Assembly: GCF_003352065.1 (NCBI RefSeq)
Contig: NZ_CP025803.1
Location: 1,550,001-1,614,000 of the forward strand
DNA length: 64,000 nucleotides
Reading direction: 5' to 3'
Source of the DNA: Sulfitobacter sp. SK011
Lineage (GTDB): Bacteria; Pseudomonadota; Alphaproteobacteria; Rhodobacterales; Rhodobacteraceae
Shown piece by piece: positions 35,838-45,099 of the stretch. Under the pieces are notes generated by a model. It worked only from the letters and a program-made list of their open reading frames with translations. It was not told the DNA's origin and did not search any database. The position numbers and the translations under genes were made by a program. The first letter of the stretch is position 1. Each line of letters begins with the position of its first letter.

Positions 35838-37952
35838 TCATCCGGTGGCCGCCCTTTGCATAATGGCCTCTGGTGTAAATGGCATGCGTCTCATGCGAAG
35901 TCCTGTGGCGTCAAAAACCGCATTTGCGATTGCTGCGATTGTCGGTCCGGGCGAGGCTTCTCCGGCACCCACAGACGCCGCATCCGGTTGATCCAATAAT
36001 GTTACCCCAATATTTGGCACGTTGTCGAAACGGATGACCGGATAACTCTCCCAATCACGGGATTGGATACCATCACGGTCCCATTTGACCTGCTCATAAA
36101 GCGCCCAGCTTGCGGCCTGAAGAAACCCGCCCTCAAGCTGCGCCGTCAACCCGTCTGCGTCAATGATCCGGCCCGCGTCGGCGACGATAGTCGCATCCAG
36201 CAAAGAGATTTCGGCGCGGTCATTCACGGCGAGTTCGACAAAGACCCCGACGCGGGTCATCTGGTTTTTGTACTGCGCGTAGGCGACGCCACGTCCGCAC
36301 CCATCAGCCAAGCTGGGGCGTATCTCGATCTGCCGCTCCAGTTCCGCCAGCACAGCCAAAGCGCGCGGGTCGTCCAGTTGGGACTGGCGAAAGGCAAGGG
36401 GTGGGACCGAGTGCTTGCGCGCAATTTCATCCATGAAGCTTTCAAGCGCAAAGATATTGGCGGCCGCACCAAGGCACCGCATCGCCGATGTACGGTGTGG
36501 CAGATCAGAAACCAGATTTTTAACCAGACGGGTTTCGGGAAATGCATAGACCGGGTCGAGATTGCGATGCATGCCCGCGTGCCGCCCAAGGTTCGGCATT
36601 GCCGCGTTTGGACCGATGGGGTCTGCCCGAAAGTGATTGGCCAGCAGCCGCGACGGTCCTGTTCTGTCGGGGCCGGGACGGGGGCGACCGCGATGGGTGT
36701 CACTATAAACCTCCGCCGAATATGCCGTGATCTTACCGTCCGCCACAGTTGCAGCAAGATCCACGGCCATTGCCGGGGCGCACGGTTCCCAGCCGTGTTC
36801 ATCTTCACGGGTCCATTTGAGCAATATCGGCGTCTCCGCCAGGGCCATTGCAATCAAACACGCTTCAAAAGCCGCGTCATCCGCACCGGTGTGGCCATAA
36901 CAGCCAGAGCCGGGGACATGTGTAATCTCCACTTGCTCCAGAGACAGATCAAGGCTGTCGGCGATGCTCTCGCGCAGCGGATAGATGCCCTGACTGTGGC
37001 TGTGCAGGATCAGCTTTTGTCCGCTCCATTGCGCAAGTGCGGCAGAGGGGGCCAGTGACCCGTGCAGTTGGTAGGGCCGCTCAAATCGCGCGGCGTGGTC
37101 GGGATCCGGATCTGGCTTCGGGATGCCCTCAGAGGTCGGCGTGGCGTCAATAACCAGAAACCTCTGCGCATTTGTGGCACAGAGTTCATCAAACACATCG
37201 ATCTCTGGCAATCCGCCCCGCAGGTCCCAGTCACATGCCGCGAAAAGCTTGGTCGCGGCCTTGATGACCGGCCACTCTTGAGGTCCTGCAAGGGCAAGGA
37301 AACCGCCGTCGCGAATGATTGAGAAACCCGAACCTTTAAGGGTCTTGAGTGTCTTGGCATCAACATCACGCAGAACCGCGCGCGCATGTGGGGGCCGGAT
37401 TACGCGGGCGTGCAACATGCCGGGCCGGTCGAGATCATGAACATATACAAAACTGCCCTGCACCATATCTTTGAGACCGCGCATTTCGGGCCGGGGCAGG
37501 GTGCTTTGGGTTCTGGGCGCTGGCAGACGATCCTGATCCACGGTTGTGTCTGAGGGGACATCGGGGATCAGGTCAATGATATCGATCCGGTGGTTGGTCC
37601 CGATAAGGTGCAGGACGCCGTCTTTTAACTGCCAATCAGCAACCTCTCCGCCGTTTCGTGCTGCCGCCAGCAAGATCACCTGATCGCGCAAGGTTATGGC
37701 AGCACAGCGCAGCGCATGCCCCGATTGTTCGATCGAATTACTGCCCGATGTGATCCCTTCGTCTGGGGCATGGCCCGTGCGCACAGGTGCGACGTCGATC
37801 CGCTCGTACGGCACCGTCAATTCTTCATGTGCGATCTGGATCAGCGCGGTCGAGATGCGCTGACCGATATCGACCTTGCCAGTGTGGATCAAAAGACGCC
37901 CGTCCCGCGCCGTGACCCAGTCCGCAATCAGTGGATGGGATTGAAGGCTCAT
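35838..37952 (-). CDS. Molybdenum hydroxylase, large (molybdopterin) subunit
   Basis: The 704-residue aldehyde/xanthine-oxidase-superfamily subunit is of the isoquinoline 1-oxidoreductase/nicotinate-dehydrogenase B branch. The order of domains is reversed relative to xanthine dehydrogenase (LIHTGKVDIGQRISTALIQIAHEEL at the front), as usual in that branch. The end carries VGAGEASPGPTIAAIANAV, whose Glu is the catalytic base. GQR replaces the more usual GQG. It hydroxylates an aromatic or heterocyclic carbon next to nitrogen, or an aldehyde, with water. The ATG overlaps the iron-sulfur subunit gene (ATGA). No FAD subunit or cytochrome subunit lies nearby. Confidence 0.88.
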   Translation of the reverse strand: MSLQSHPLIADWVTARDGRLLIHTGKVDIGQRISTALIQIAHEELTVPYERIDVAPVRTGHAPDEGITSGSNSIEQSGHALRCAAITLRDQVILLAAARNGGEVADWQLKDGVLHLIGTNHRIDIIDLIPDVPSDTTVDQDRLPAPRTQSTLPRPEMRGLKDMVQGSFVYVHDLDRPGMLHARVIRPPHARAVLRDVDAKTLKTLKGSGFSIIRDGGFLALAGPQEWPVIKAATKLFAACDWDLRGGLPEIDVFDELCATNAQRFLVIDATPTSEGIPKPDPDPDHAARFERPYQLHGSLAPSAALAQWSGQKLILHSHSQGIYPLRESIADSLDLSLEQVEITHVPGSGCYGHTGADDAAFEACLIAMALAETPILLKWTREDEHGWEPCAPAMAVDLAATVADGKITAYSAEVYSDTHRGRPRPGPDRTGPSRLLANHFRADPIGPNAAMPNLGRHAGMHRNLDPVYAFPETRLVKNLVSDLPHRTSAMRCLGAAANIFALESFMDEIARKHSVPPLAFRQSQLDDPRALAVLAELERQIEIRPSLADGCGRGVAYAQYKNQMTRVGVFVELAVNDRAEISLLDATIVADAGRIIDADGLTAQLEGGFLQAASWALYEQVKWDRDGIQSRDWESYPVIRFDNVPNIGVTLLDQPDAASVGAGEASPGPTIAAIANAVFDATGLRMRRMPFTPEAIMQRAATG

Positions 37953-38404
37953 CGCTCGGATGCCCGCTTAACCGCGCGCAGAACCCTTGGATGGGAACCG
38001 CAGCGGCACAGATGCGGGGTTAGGGCCTCGGTGATGTCATCCTTGTCAGGCTTGGAGTTATGGGAAAGCAGGGCGGTTGTCGCAACAACAAGGCCTGCCG
38101 TGCAATACCCGCATTGCGCCGCTGAGGTTTCCACAAACGCGTCCTGGACACAACGACCAAGTTCACTGTCTGCAATGCCTTCTATGGTGGTAATCTCTTT
38201 GCGATCAAAGGCTTCAACGGCACTCACGCAAGACAGCACCGCCTTGCCATCAACAAGAACCGCGCAAGCGCCGCATTGCTCAAGCCCGCAACCCAGCTTG
38301 GTGCCCTTGAGCCCCAACTCATCCCGCAGCACATAGATCAACGGCGTATCGGGTTCCGACGTGACCTGATGTGTTTTGCCATTGACGGTCAGCGACAAGG
38401 TCAC
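37949..38404 (-). CDS. Molybdenum hydroxylase, [2Fe-2S] subunit
   Basis: The 151-residue CoxS-type small subunit carries two [2Fe-2S] clusters. The N-terminal plant-ferredoxin cluster lies in LGCGLEQCGACAVLVDGKAVLSC and the C-terminal helical cluster in QCGYCTAGLV ... HLCRCGSHPRVLRA. It passes electrons from the molybdenum centre. The start GTG 38404 overlaps the osmC stop (GTGA); ATG 38422 in frame is less likely. It is cotranslated with the large subunit. Confidence 0.92.
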   Translation of the reverse strand: MTLSLTVNGKTHQVTSEPDTPLIYVLRDELGLKGTKLGCGLEQCGACAVLVDGKAVLSCVSAVEAFDRKEITTIEGIADSELGRCVQDAFVETSAAQCGYCTAGLVVATTALLSHNSKPDKDDITEALTPHLCRCGSHPRVLRAVKRASER

Positions 38405-38880
38405 GGCGTGACACGCTCCCATAGAATTTTCACATCGACGTCTGCGGATTTGAACAGGTTCATCACCGGACAGCGATATTCGACGTTTTTCGTCAAGCGT
38501 TCAAAGCGCTCTTGCGTTTCATCGGTGTGCACGCGGATTTTCAGTTTGACCCAATTGAAGTAGGGCCGCACGCCCTGAACACCGCGGCTGCCGCGCTGGT
38601 CCACTTCCCCGTCGGCCTCCATATCCACAGCTGTATAGGAAAACTTCATCGCCTCAGCGCAACGGTTGATGATCACACCTTCGCAGCCCAGCAAGGACGA
38701 TAGTGTCATTTCCAACGGTGTCGGCCCGGTGTTGGAGTCTTTCTCATCCGTGATCACCACATGGTCGCGGACCATCATCACAGAGCGCGTCGATGCCTCA
38801 TTGCGCGCGCTCACCCGGCGGATGCCAAGCGCTTGTTTGTTCGGGTCAACACTCGGGGCCAGAAGATCGGGATCGCTCAT
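38401..38880 (-). CDS. OsmC family protein
   Basis: The 159-residue OsmC/Ohr-superfamily protein has both redox cysteines, SSLLGCEGVIINRCAEA on the central helix and EYRCPVMNLFKSADV near the C-terminus. OsmC/Ohr proteins reduce organic peroxides or act on thiol-bound substrates. It is embedded by four-base overlaps between the LVIVD and iron-sulfur genes, so it is probably a dedicated part of the molybdenum hydroxylase pathway, perhaps detoxifying peroxide formed by the enzyme. That role is inference. Confidence 0.87.
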   Translation of the reverse strand: MSDPDLLAPSVDPNKQALGIRRVSARNEASTRSVMMVRDHVVITDEKDSNTGPTPLEMTLSSLLGCEGVIINRCAEAMKFSYTAVDMEADGEVDQRGSRGVQGVRPYFNWVKLKIRVHTDETQERFERLTKNVEYRCPVMNLFKSADVDVKILWERVTP

Positions 38881-40136
38881 AAGGTCATCTCCAAAATGTC
38901 CAGTCCGTGATTGCGGTCGAGCAGATAGATCAACCCTGCATCATCCACATCGACATCGTTGGACTGAGGCGGCGAGCCATCCGCACCGGGGACCATGTAA
39001 TGCGCAACCTCTTTCGGCAAATAGGGGTCGGCCACATCCAGCACGCGCAAACCGCCCGCGAACCACGTGGCGTAGATCAGCGTGCTGTCCAGTTTTTCGC
39101 GAAACTGATGCCCGCCAAAACGCGCGCCCGGATCGCCGATCCAGGGGCAAGCGCGCTCAGACAGGTCCCATGCAGCAATGGGCTCCATATTGTTCAGATC
39201 GGTCACGTCCATCACCCAGATAAAGCCATGCAGGCGGCCGGGCAGGTGGCTATGTTCCTCATCAATGGCGATAGCAAAGCGTTTGCCGTCGATGGTGTGC
39301 TCCAGTGGCATGACCGTGTGGGTCGGCTCAGGGATTGCTTCGGGGAAACGGTAGCTGCCCTTGACCGTTGGATTGGTGATGTCGCTTACGTCCAGAACCC
39401 GAAAACCCGCGTTCCAGACGGCTGCCCAAAGCTCGTCCCCAGAGCGCATGGCGTGGTGAAGCCGTGTGCCATAGCCTGTCCATGTCGGGGTCTCGCCACC
39501 TGCCAGATGTTGCCCCGGCATGTGCCAGCGGGACACTTCTGTCGGGTTTTTCGGGTCTGACAGGTCATAGATCACTAGGATATTTCCAACATATCCCTCT
39601 ATCTCGGTTGAGATATAGGCGAAATTCTTGTCCATATCGAACCTATGCACCCCAAATCCATGCGTTTTGACATAAGAGAGAAGCTTGGGCGTGGTTTTGT
39701 CGGAAATATCCCAGACCCTGAAGCCGCCGTCGCTGTATCCACGCACCGGTGCCGCTTCCAGTTCGGGGATATCGGCCAGCTTGACGCTCAGTTGCTCGGC
39801 GACCTCAGTGTCCGACAGGCCTGCGTTTCGTAAACCGGCAATCTTGTCACCTTTGCGCAGAAAGTGTCGTTTTGCCTGCTCGACATTGGTGATCATGATG
39901 TCGCCCACGACACGTACCTTGTGGGTGTGGGACCACGCATCCGGAGGGGCGATATGGGACACAACCGTCGGATTTTGCGGATCGCGCACATCAATGATCG
40001 ACGTCCCCATCGGCGGATCCATGTGACCGATATAGGCGTAGCCATCCTGTACCACCACCTGTCCGCCGCCTGCGATATCCAGATGCCCCAGACGGCGGAT
40101 ATTGCGCTCCAGTTCCCATTCCAGTTCACGTTTCAT
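38877..40136 (-). CDS. LVIVD-repeat beta-propeller protein
   Basis: The 419-residue protein is built of repeated blades of the LVIVD type: TSIIDVRDPQNPTVVSH, FRVWDISDKTTPKLLSYV, ILVIYDLSDPKNPTEVSRW, FRVLDVSDITNPTVKGSY and LRVLDVADPYLPKEVAHY. It has no signal peptide, so it is cytoplasmic, unlike many LVIVD proteins. Function is unknown; it could be a scaffold or an enzyme. It overlaps tctA (ATGA) on one side and osmC on the other. Confidence 0.85.
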   Translation of the reverse strand: MKRELEWELERNIRRLGHLDIAGGGQVVVQDGYAYIGHMDPPMGTSIIDVRDPQNPTVVSHIAPPDAWSHTHKVRVVGDIMITNVEQAKRHFLRKGDKIAGLRNAGLSDTEVAEQLSVKLADIPELEAAPVRGYSDGGFRVWDISDKTTPKLLSYVKTHGFGVHRFDMDKNFAYISTEIEGYVGNILVIYDLSDPKNPTEVSRWHMPGQHLAGGETPTWTGYGTRLHHAMRSGDELWAAVWNAGFRVLDVSDITNPTVKGSYRFPEAIPEPTHTVMPLEHTIDGKRFAIAIDEEHSHLPGRLHGFIWVMDVTDLNNMEPIAAWDLSERACPWIGDPGARFGGHQFREKLDSTLIYATWFAGGLRVLDVADPYLPKEVAHYMVPGADGSPPQSNDVDVDDAGLIYLLDRNHGLDILEMTL

Positions 40137-41647
40137 TGGATCGGTACCTCGATTTTACGTTTGCGCCGAATGCCAAAGACAATGGGCAGGATGATCGACG
40201 CGGCAAAGGCCACCCAAAGGATGTTGCCCAGCGTCGACGAGAAAAGCACCATGATGTCGCCATCGGATTTTTTGAGAGACCACAAAAAGTACTTTTCAAG
40301 CAGTGGGCCAAGGATCACCCCGATCAGGATCGCCGCGACATGATAGCCGGTGCGTCGCGCGATATAGCCCAGCACCCCAAAGGCCAGCGCCAGATACATG
40401 TCGAACATGTATTCACGCGGCACAAAGCCACCCACAAGCGTGAAACTGATGATCATTGGTGCGAGATAGATTGTCGGGATCGTGGTCACATGGCTCATGT
40501 AGCGGCTCAGCGGCAGGATCGTGAAGATCATCACGACATAGCTGACGGCCATGGCCATGAACATGCCATAGCCGACCTTTGGCTGATCCTCGAACAGCGA
40601 TGGGCCAAAGCTGACCCCGTGGAATTGCATCACCACCAGCATGATCGCCGCTGTGGCACCGCCGGGGATGCCCAGGACCAGCAGCGGCACCAACGTGCCG
40701 GAGGTCACGCCGTTATTGGCCGATTCCGGTGCGATCAACCCCTCGGGATGGCCTGTTCCATACAATTCGGGCGTCTTTGAAAAGCTGCGCGACTGCTGAT
40801 AGGCGACAAAACTGGCGATTGAGGCACCGGCACCGGGGATCACCCCGATAACAAGGCCGATAACCGACGTCCAGACGATGTGCCACCAGCGGGTCACAGC
40901 GATTGAAACGCCTTCGAATGTGGCGTGCCAACTGGCCTTTTTCACCTCGGCCTCATGGCTGATGATCACCCGTTTTTCGATGATGACAAAAGCCTCTGAC
41001 ACCGCAAACAGCCCAACCAGCGCGGGGATAAGCGGGACACCGTCATAAAGCTCAAGAAACCCGAAGGTGCCGCGGGGGGTTGCATAGACCACATCTGTGC
41101 CAATGGACCCGATCATCAGGCCCAGAAAACCAGCGATCAGCCCCTTGACCATGTCTTGCGCTGCAATCGAGGCGATCAGGGAAATGCCGAACAGCATGAC
41201 AACAATCATCTCGACCGAGTGCATGTAGAATCCCACCCGCGCAAGGATCGGCATCGTGGCCAAAGCAATCAGTGTGGTGAGCAGGCCACCGATACAGGAA
41301 GCAACAAAGGAAATCGCCAGCGCCTGCTGGCCTTTGCCCTGCTTGGCCATCGGGTAGCCATCCAACGGCGTTGCGGCCGCACCTGCGGTGCCGGGGATGT
41401 TGACCAGAATGGCCGGAATACCCGCCCCCATCCGCGCCGAACAATAGAGCGCAATCATGAAAATCAGGCCAGTCTGAAGGTCCATCGCCAGCGTGAGAGG
41501 CATCAGAATAATAATTGTGTTGGCCGCCGAGAAACCCGGAATGGCACCCACGGTCAGACCCAGAAAGATCGTCGGGATAATGACGTACCAATAGCCGATC
41601 GTCTCAACAAAGACCTCAGATAGTATTGATGCTGTGCTGCTATCCAT
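40133..41647 (-). CDS. tctA: Tripartite tricarboxylate transporter, large permease (TctA)
   Basis: The 504-residue polytopic membrane protein of the TctA family has about 12 hydrophobic segments. It shows the duplicated signature GAIPGFSAANTIIILMPLT near residue 40 and GVIPGAGASIASFVAYQ near 270, with GVTSGTLVPLLVLGIPG between the halves. ATG 41647 overlaps the tctB end by eight bases; a TTG six bases upstream is also in frame. It imports a carboxylate captured by the TctC protein encoded upstream. Confidence 0.94.
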   Translation of the reverse strand: MDSSTASILSEVFVETIGYWYVIIPTIFLGLTVGAIPGFSAANTIIILMPLTLAMDLQTGLIFMIALYCSARMGAGIPAILVNIPGTAGAAATPLDGYPMAKQGKGQQALAISFVASCIGGLLTTLIALATMPILARVGFYMHSVEMIVVMLFGISLIASIAAQDMVKGLIAGFLGLMIGSIGTDVVYATPRGTFGFLELYDGVPLIPALVGLFAVSEAFVIIEKRVIISHEAEVKKASWHATFEGVSIAVTRWWHIVWTSVIGLVIGVIPGAGASIASFVAYQQSRSFSKTPELYGTGHPEGLIAPESANNGVTSGTLVPLLVLGIPGGATAAIMLVVMQFHGVSFGPSLFEDQPKVGYGMFMAMAVSYVVMIFTILPLSRYMSHVTTIPTIYLAPMIISFTLVGGFVPREYMFDMYLALAFGVLGYIARRTGYHVAAILIGVILGPLLEKYFLWSLKKSDGDIMVLFSSTLGNILWVAFAASIILPIVFGIRRKRKIEVPIQ

Positions 41648-42152
41648 TTGCAAGCACCGCCTTCATGACCGTCTCGAACCAGCCGCGTGGAAAGCGCGTA
41701 TCGAAGGCCCAGATGAACACGGCCCATCCTGTTAGCGCCATGAGCGCGGAAACCATTGTGATGAACACCGGGGTGCGACCCTTTCCCAAAATCAACATGC
41801 TGCTGGTCAGAAACAGAAAAGTTGTCAGCGTGAACCCCAGACGGTCGATAAAAACGACATAGGCAATCGTTGTGGCAAACAGCCCGATGCGGCCGGAGTG
41901 GATGTCGTTCATTGTCACCAGATTGCGGAACCCCAGGGTGCCCTCACCGCGCCGCAGCCAGACCACGCAGCGCACGAAGAAGATCCCGCAGACAAACAAT
42001 AGTATGCCGCCCACCAGAAAGGCGCTGACCTGCGCCGTCCATGGCGAATTCCAGATGGTTGAGAAGAAATAAAAGGTGAATCCCACGGCGAAGAGGGGGA
42101 TGACTAGCTCACCCCCGATCTGGCGAGATGAATTTGGTTTGTCCGAAGGCAT
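41640..42152 (-). CDS. tctB: Tripartite tricarboxylate transporter, small permease (TctB)
   Basis: The 170-residue protein has four hydrophobic segments, the weakly conserved TctB layout, including a conserved-looking RIGLFATTIAYVVFIDRLGFTLTTFLFLTS stretch. It partners TctA, and their frames overlap. It is separated from tctC by 73 bp containing a hairpin. Confidence 0.87.
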   Translation of the reverse strand: MPSDKPNSSRQIGGELVIPLFAVGFTFYFFSTIWNSPWTAQVSAFLVGGILLFVCGIFFVRCVVWLRRGEGTLGFRNLVTMNDIHSGRIGLFATTIAYVVFIDRLGFTLTTFLFLTSSMLILGKGRTPVFITMVSALMALTGWAVFIWAFDTRFPRGWFETVMKAVLANG

Positions 42153-42180
42153 TTCACAGGTGTCCCGATGTGCAGGTTAG

Positions 42181-42219
42181 ATGGGTCCTGAACCGGCGGC
42201 CGGTTGGCCGCCGATCCAT
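42181..42219 (-). promoter_or_regulatory. Intercistronic hairpin tctC-tctB
   Basis: An inner 8-bp GC stem (42194-42201 with 42206-42213, loop of four) is capped by an outer ATGGGTC/GATCCAT pairing (42181-42187 with 42213-42219, one G-U pair, sharing one base). No T-run follows. It is placed exactly between the binding-protein and permease genes. Confidence 0.6.
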
Positions 42220-42225
42220 TTTGGC

Positions 42226-43227
42226 TTACGCGCCGCTCAAGAGCGACTTGTAGCGTTCGCCAAGCTCCAGCATGGACTGCTTGAAAGCTTCGCATTCCTC
42301 GACACCGGCATAGATCAGATATTCGGGCTGACCTTTGCTGGCGATATAAGCCTCCATCAACGCGGGATCATCGAACGTGGCCTTGAAGGTTGAGGTCAGT
42401 TTCTCGAACCGGTCGGGAAAATCATCTGCCGCCTTTTTGTGGATGCCAAAGGCCCGCGCAGAAAGCATTTCCGGCAGATCCATGCCATAGGCATCATTGA
42501 TGCTGGGCGCGTTGTCCAATGCCTCGCCGACGATGTTGTTGCCGAAGACAAGCAAGGTCTTGACGCTGTCACCCGCTGCGATCACCGAGCCTGAAGTCAG
42601 GACCGAGAAATCAACCTCGCCCGTGACCGCACCGGCGACCGTGCCTTTGCCGCCCTGAAGGGGGATCAGATTGAAATCAATACCCAGCTTGTCGCCAAGT
42701 GCCAGCAGACCGATGGACGCCGGATGTGCCATGCGGCTTGTGCCGACATTCAATCTGCGGGTCTTGGCAGCAGCAATGATGTCGTCCATCGTCTTCAGAG
42801 GGCTTTCTGCACCCACAAACAGGCAGCAGGGGTCTTTGTCGACCTGACCGAAATAGAAATAGTCATTAACGTCAAAGCTGGGCTCTTGCATCGCCCAGTT
42901 CAGCACCTCTGGCCCCATGTTGCCGAAGATCAGATTGTAGCAATCAGGCGCAGCCTTGCCCATGTAGATCTCGTATCCGACGCGGCCTGAGGCACCCGGA
43001 TAAAAGCCGGGTTCAAAATCTGTGCCCAGCTTGGTCTTCCACACGCTGGAAAAGGCGCGGAAGTTGCGGTCGGCCCCGCCACCCTCGGCGGTAGGCACAT
43101 AGACGTTGATGTTGCCCTCAGGAAAGTCCGCAGCCCGCGCGATATGCGGGGCGGCAAGCACCATCCCGGTTGCAGCAACGCCGGTTCCGAGAAACCTGCG
43201 ACGGTTCAGATTTGAAAACTTTTTCAT
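42226..43227 (-). CDS. tctC: Tripartite tricarboxylate transporter, binding protein (TctC)
   Basis: The 333-residue periplasmic Bug/TctC-family receptor has a Tat-type signal (NRRRFLGTG, cut near ARAA). GNINVYVPTAEGGGADRNFRAF follows at the mature N-terminus, where the family binds the carboxylate, and later GKGTVAGAVTGEVDFSVL. GGGAGGATAC precedes ATG 43227. Tat export is unusual for a TctC but not unknown. The ligand is unknown; the operon suggests an aromatic or heterocyclic acid. Confidence 0.9.
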   Translation of the reverse strand: MKKFSNLNRRRFLGTGVAATGMVLAAPHIARAADFPEGNINVYVPTAEGGGADRNFRAFSSVWKTKLGTDFEPGFYPGASGRVGYEIYMGKAAPDCYNLIFGNMGPEVLNWAMQEPSFDVNDYFYFGQVDKDPCCLFVGAESPLKTMDDIIAAAKTRRLNVGTSRMAHPASIGLLALGDKLGIDFNLIPLQGGKGTVAGAVTGEVDFSVLTSGSVIAAGDSVKTLLVFGNNIVGEALDNAPSINDAYGMDLPEMLSARAFGIHKKAADDFPDRFEKLTSTFKATFDDPALMEAYIASKGQPEYLIYAGVEECEAFKQSMLELGERYKSLLSGA

Positions 43228-43308
43228 TGTATCCTCCCAGATCATTTTGAGCGCAATTCATTGTCTTTTCCACGTGCGGTGCACTCGTTCGCGCGCGACA
43301 TGTCGTAT

Positions 43309-44079
43309 TTATCCAGAGGCTGTCGGTCCTCCGAAAATCAATTCGCTTGCTCCTGAATAGATGAGGCGAATGGCGAGAACGGCCAAAATGGTATTCAACG
43401 CCAATTTGAATCGCCGTTCGTCTATCCGGGCCAGCAAAAGCCGCCCCGCCAGCGTTCCCAGCACGCCGAAACCGATCAGCAGCACGATCAGTCCGGCCCA
43501 GGTCGAAAACGCAAACCCGAGAAACCCAAAGGCAAGCGTCTTGAGCAGATGTTGCACTGTCATCAGCATGGCATGGCTGGCAACATGGGCGTGACGCTCC
43601 AGCTTTTGCGCTTTGACGTAGGTGGCGACAAAGGGCCCTGTGCCGCCAAAGAACATGGTCAGAAAGCTGGAAAATACGCCCGTCACCAACCCTGAGCGAC
43701 GCAAGAAAGCCGGGGGCGTTGCCAGTATTGACCATAGGATGAACAGGCCCACACCGATCTGAATCCATTCCGCTTGCAGTTGCACCACAAAGGTGCCGCC
43801 GAAAAAAATTCCGACCAATGCGCCTGCGGTGAAGCCGCCAAGCAAATCCAGCCGCATGTATTTCACCATGATCGCAGCGCGCCCGACGTTGCTGCCCAGT
43901 TGCACCAGTCCGTGAACCGGAATGATCGCGGCCGCCGGTAGCAGCGTCGCAAGCACTGCAAGCATCACAGCACCACCGCCAATCCCAAAGGCGACGGTGA
44001 TGAATGAGCCTGCGAAACTAAACGCCAGAAGCGTTCCTGCGACTGGCCAGCCAAGCCCTGCATGTAATGCGTCCATCAT
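43309..44079 (-). CDS. TauE/SafE (TSUP) family membrane exporter
   Basis: The 256-residue membrane protein has about eight hydrophobic segments and the glycine-rich TSUP signature FGIGGGAVMLAVLATLLP, repeated as FFGGTGPFVATYVKA in the second half. Family members export sulfite, sulfoacetate or other organic anions. The true start is the MMDAL pair at 44079/44076, four bases after the preceding gene. A long open extension upstream is only the antisense-frame run-on of its neighbour. In this operon it may remove sulfite or a pathway anion. Confidence 0.85.
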   Translation of the reverse strand: MMDALHAGLGWPVAGTLLAFSFAGSFITVAFGIGGGAVMLAVLATLLPAAAIIPVHGLVQLGSNVGRAAIMVKYMRLDLLGGFTAGALVGIFFGGTFVVQLQAEWIQIGVGLFILWSILATPPAFLRRSGLVTGVFSSFLTMFFGGTGPFVATYVKAQKLERHAHVASHAMLMTVQHLLKTLAFGFLGFAFSTWAGLIVLLIGFGVLGTLAGRLLLARIDERRFKLALNTILAVLAIRLIYSGASELIFGGPTASG

Positions 44080-44083
44080 GGCG

Positions 44084-45070
44084 TTAGGTGTCCAACACTG
44101 AAGGATGAAACAGCGCTTCGGGCTGCACCCGGCGCGTCGCCAGATGCTGGTCAACCGAATAGCGGCAAATTGCGTCGATCTCGGCGCGGTTGGCGTCAAA
44201 ACCGTAAGTCCAATAATCCGGCCCCAGCGTGGCAATTGTTCTTTCCATGGACGCCCCAAGCCAGGGCAGGGACAGCCGATTGGCATTGCCCAGCCAGACA
44301 GATCGCAATCGGTCCATCGCAATGTCACGCGCGGCGACGAAGCCGTCATATAGGTCGCGCACATGGGCAGGGTGCGCATCGGCCACGGATTTGCGGATGC
44401 CAATCAAATGCATAATCGGAAAGAAACCGGTCTTTTGGTGATAGGCTTGCTCGGCGCTCTCGAAATCAGGAATGAGGCGGATCAGATCAGGATGGCCATC
44501 AAGAAACGCCTGCGGCGGTTTTGGGGCGAGCAGCCCGTCAATCTCTCCGCGCAGGAGCATGTCCTGCAAGGTGTCGCCTTCGGTGATGGGGTCGACGCGC
44601 ATCCCCTCGGGCAGGCGAAGTTCCAGCCGTTCGCGGCGCACGCCCGCGTCCAGCGCGCCCGTGTGCCAATGAATGCCGTCGCAATCTACACCGTATTCGT
44701 CCGCCAGAATGCCGCGCATCCAAACTGCGGCTGTCATCTGGTATTCCGGCACGCCGATCTTGCGTCCTGCGAAATCGGCAGGACTTTCTATCCCTGATCC
44801 CGCGCGGGCAAAAAAGCCGTTGTGGCGAAAGGCGCGGCTGACAAAGGCGGGGATCGCCGTATAGTCAGATCCGCCGCGCGATAGCTGCAGGATGTAGCTG
44901 GAAACCGACATTTCCGTGATGTCAAAGCGTGCTTCCTGCACAGCCCACGGAAACAGCTTGGAGGTGGGGTGAATTTCGCTCGCGAACTGGACGCCCGGAA
45001 CTTTGACGCGGCCATCATGCAGCGCCATCACGCGATCATGATCCCAAGTTCCAAGCGATAATTCCAGCAT
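44084..45070 (-). CDS. 4,5-dihydroxyphthalate decarboxylase-like protein
   Basis: The 328-residue protein is related to Pht5/4,5-dihydroxyphthalate decarboxylase, which has a periplasmic-binding-protein (NMT1-like) fold. It has LSLGTWDHDRVMALHDGRVKVPGVQF at the start, IGVPEYQMTAAVWMRGIL, and TGFFPIMHLIGIRKSV towards the end, which match the family pattern. There is no signal peptide. The family decarboxylates aromatic diacids, but many members are uncharacterised. GGGAGGAAGGG lies directly upstream of ATG 45070. Confidence 0.8.
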   Translation of the reverse strand: MLELSLGTWDHDRVMALHDGRVKVPGVQFASEIHPTSKLFPWAVQEARFDITEMSVSSYILQLSRGGSDYTAIPAFVSRAFRHNGFFARAGSGIESPADFAGRKIGVPEYQMTAAVWMRGILADEYGVDCDGIHWHTGALDAGVRRERLELRLPEGMRVDPITEGDTLQDMLLRGEIDGLLAPKPPQAFLDGHPDLIRLIPDFESAEQAYHQKTGFFPIMHLIGIRKSVADAHPAHVRDLYDGFVAARDIAMDRLRSVWLGNANRLSLPWLGASMERTIATLGPDYWTYGFDANRAEIDAICRYSVDQHLATRRVQPEALFHPSVLDT

Positions 45071-45099
45071 CCCTTCCTCCCATCAGAAAGCCCGCGGTG

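Noticed and set aside
36063-37058. 331-codon open frame opposite the Mo hydroxylase subunit
   Set aside because: Antisense shadow without motifs; the minus-strand product is unambiguous.
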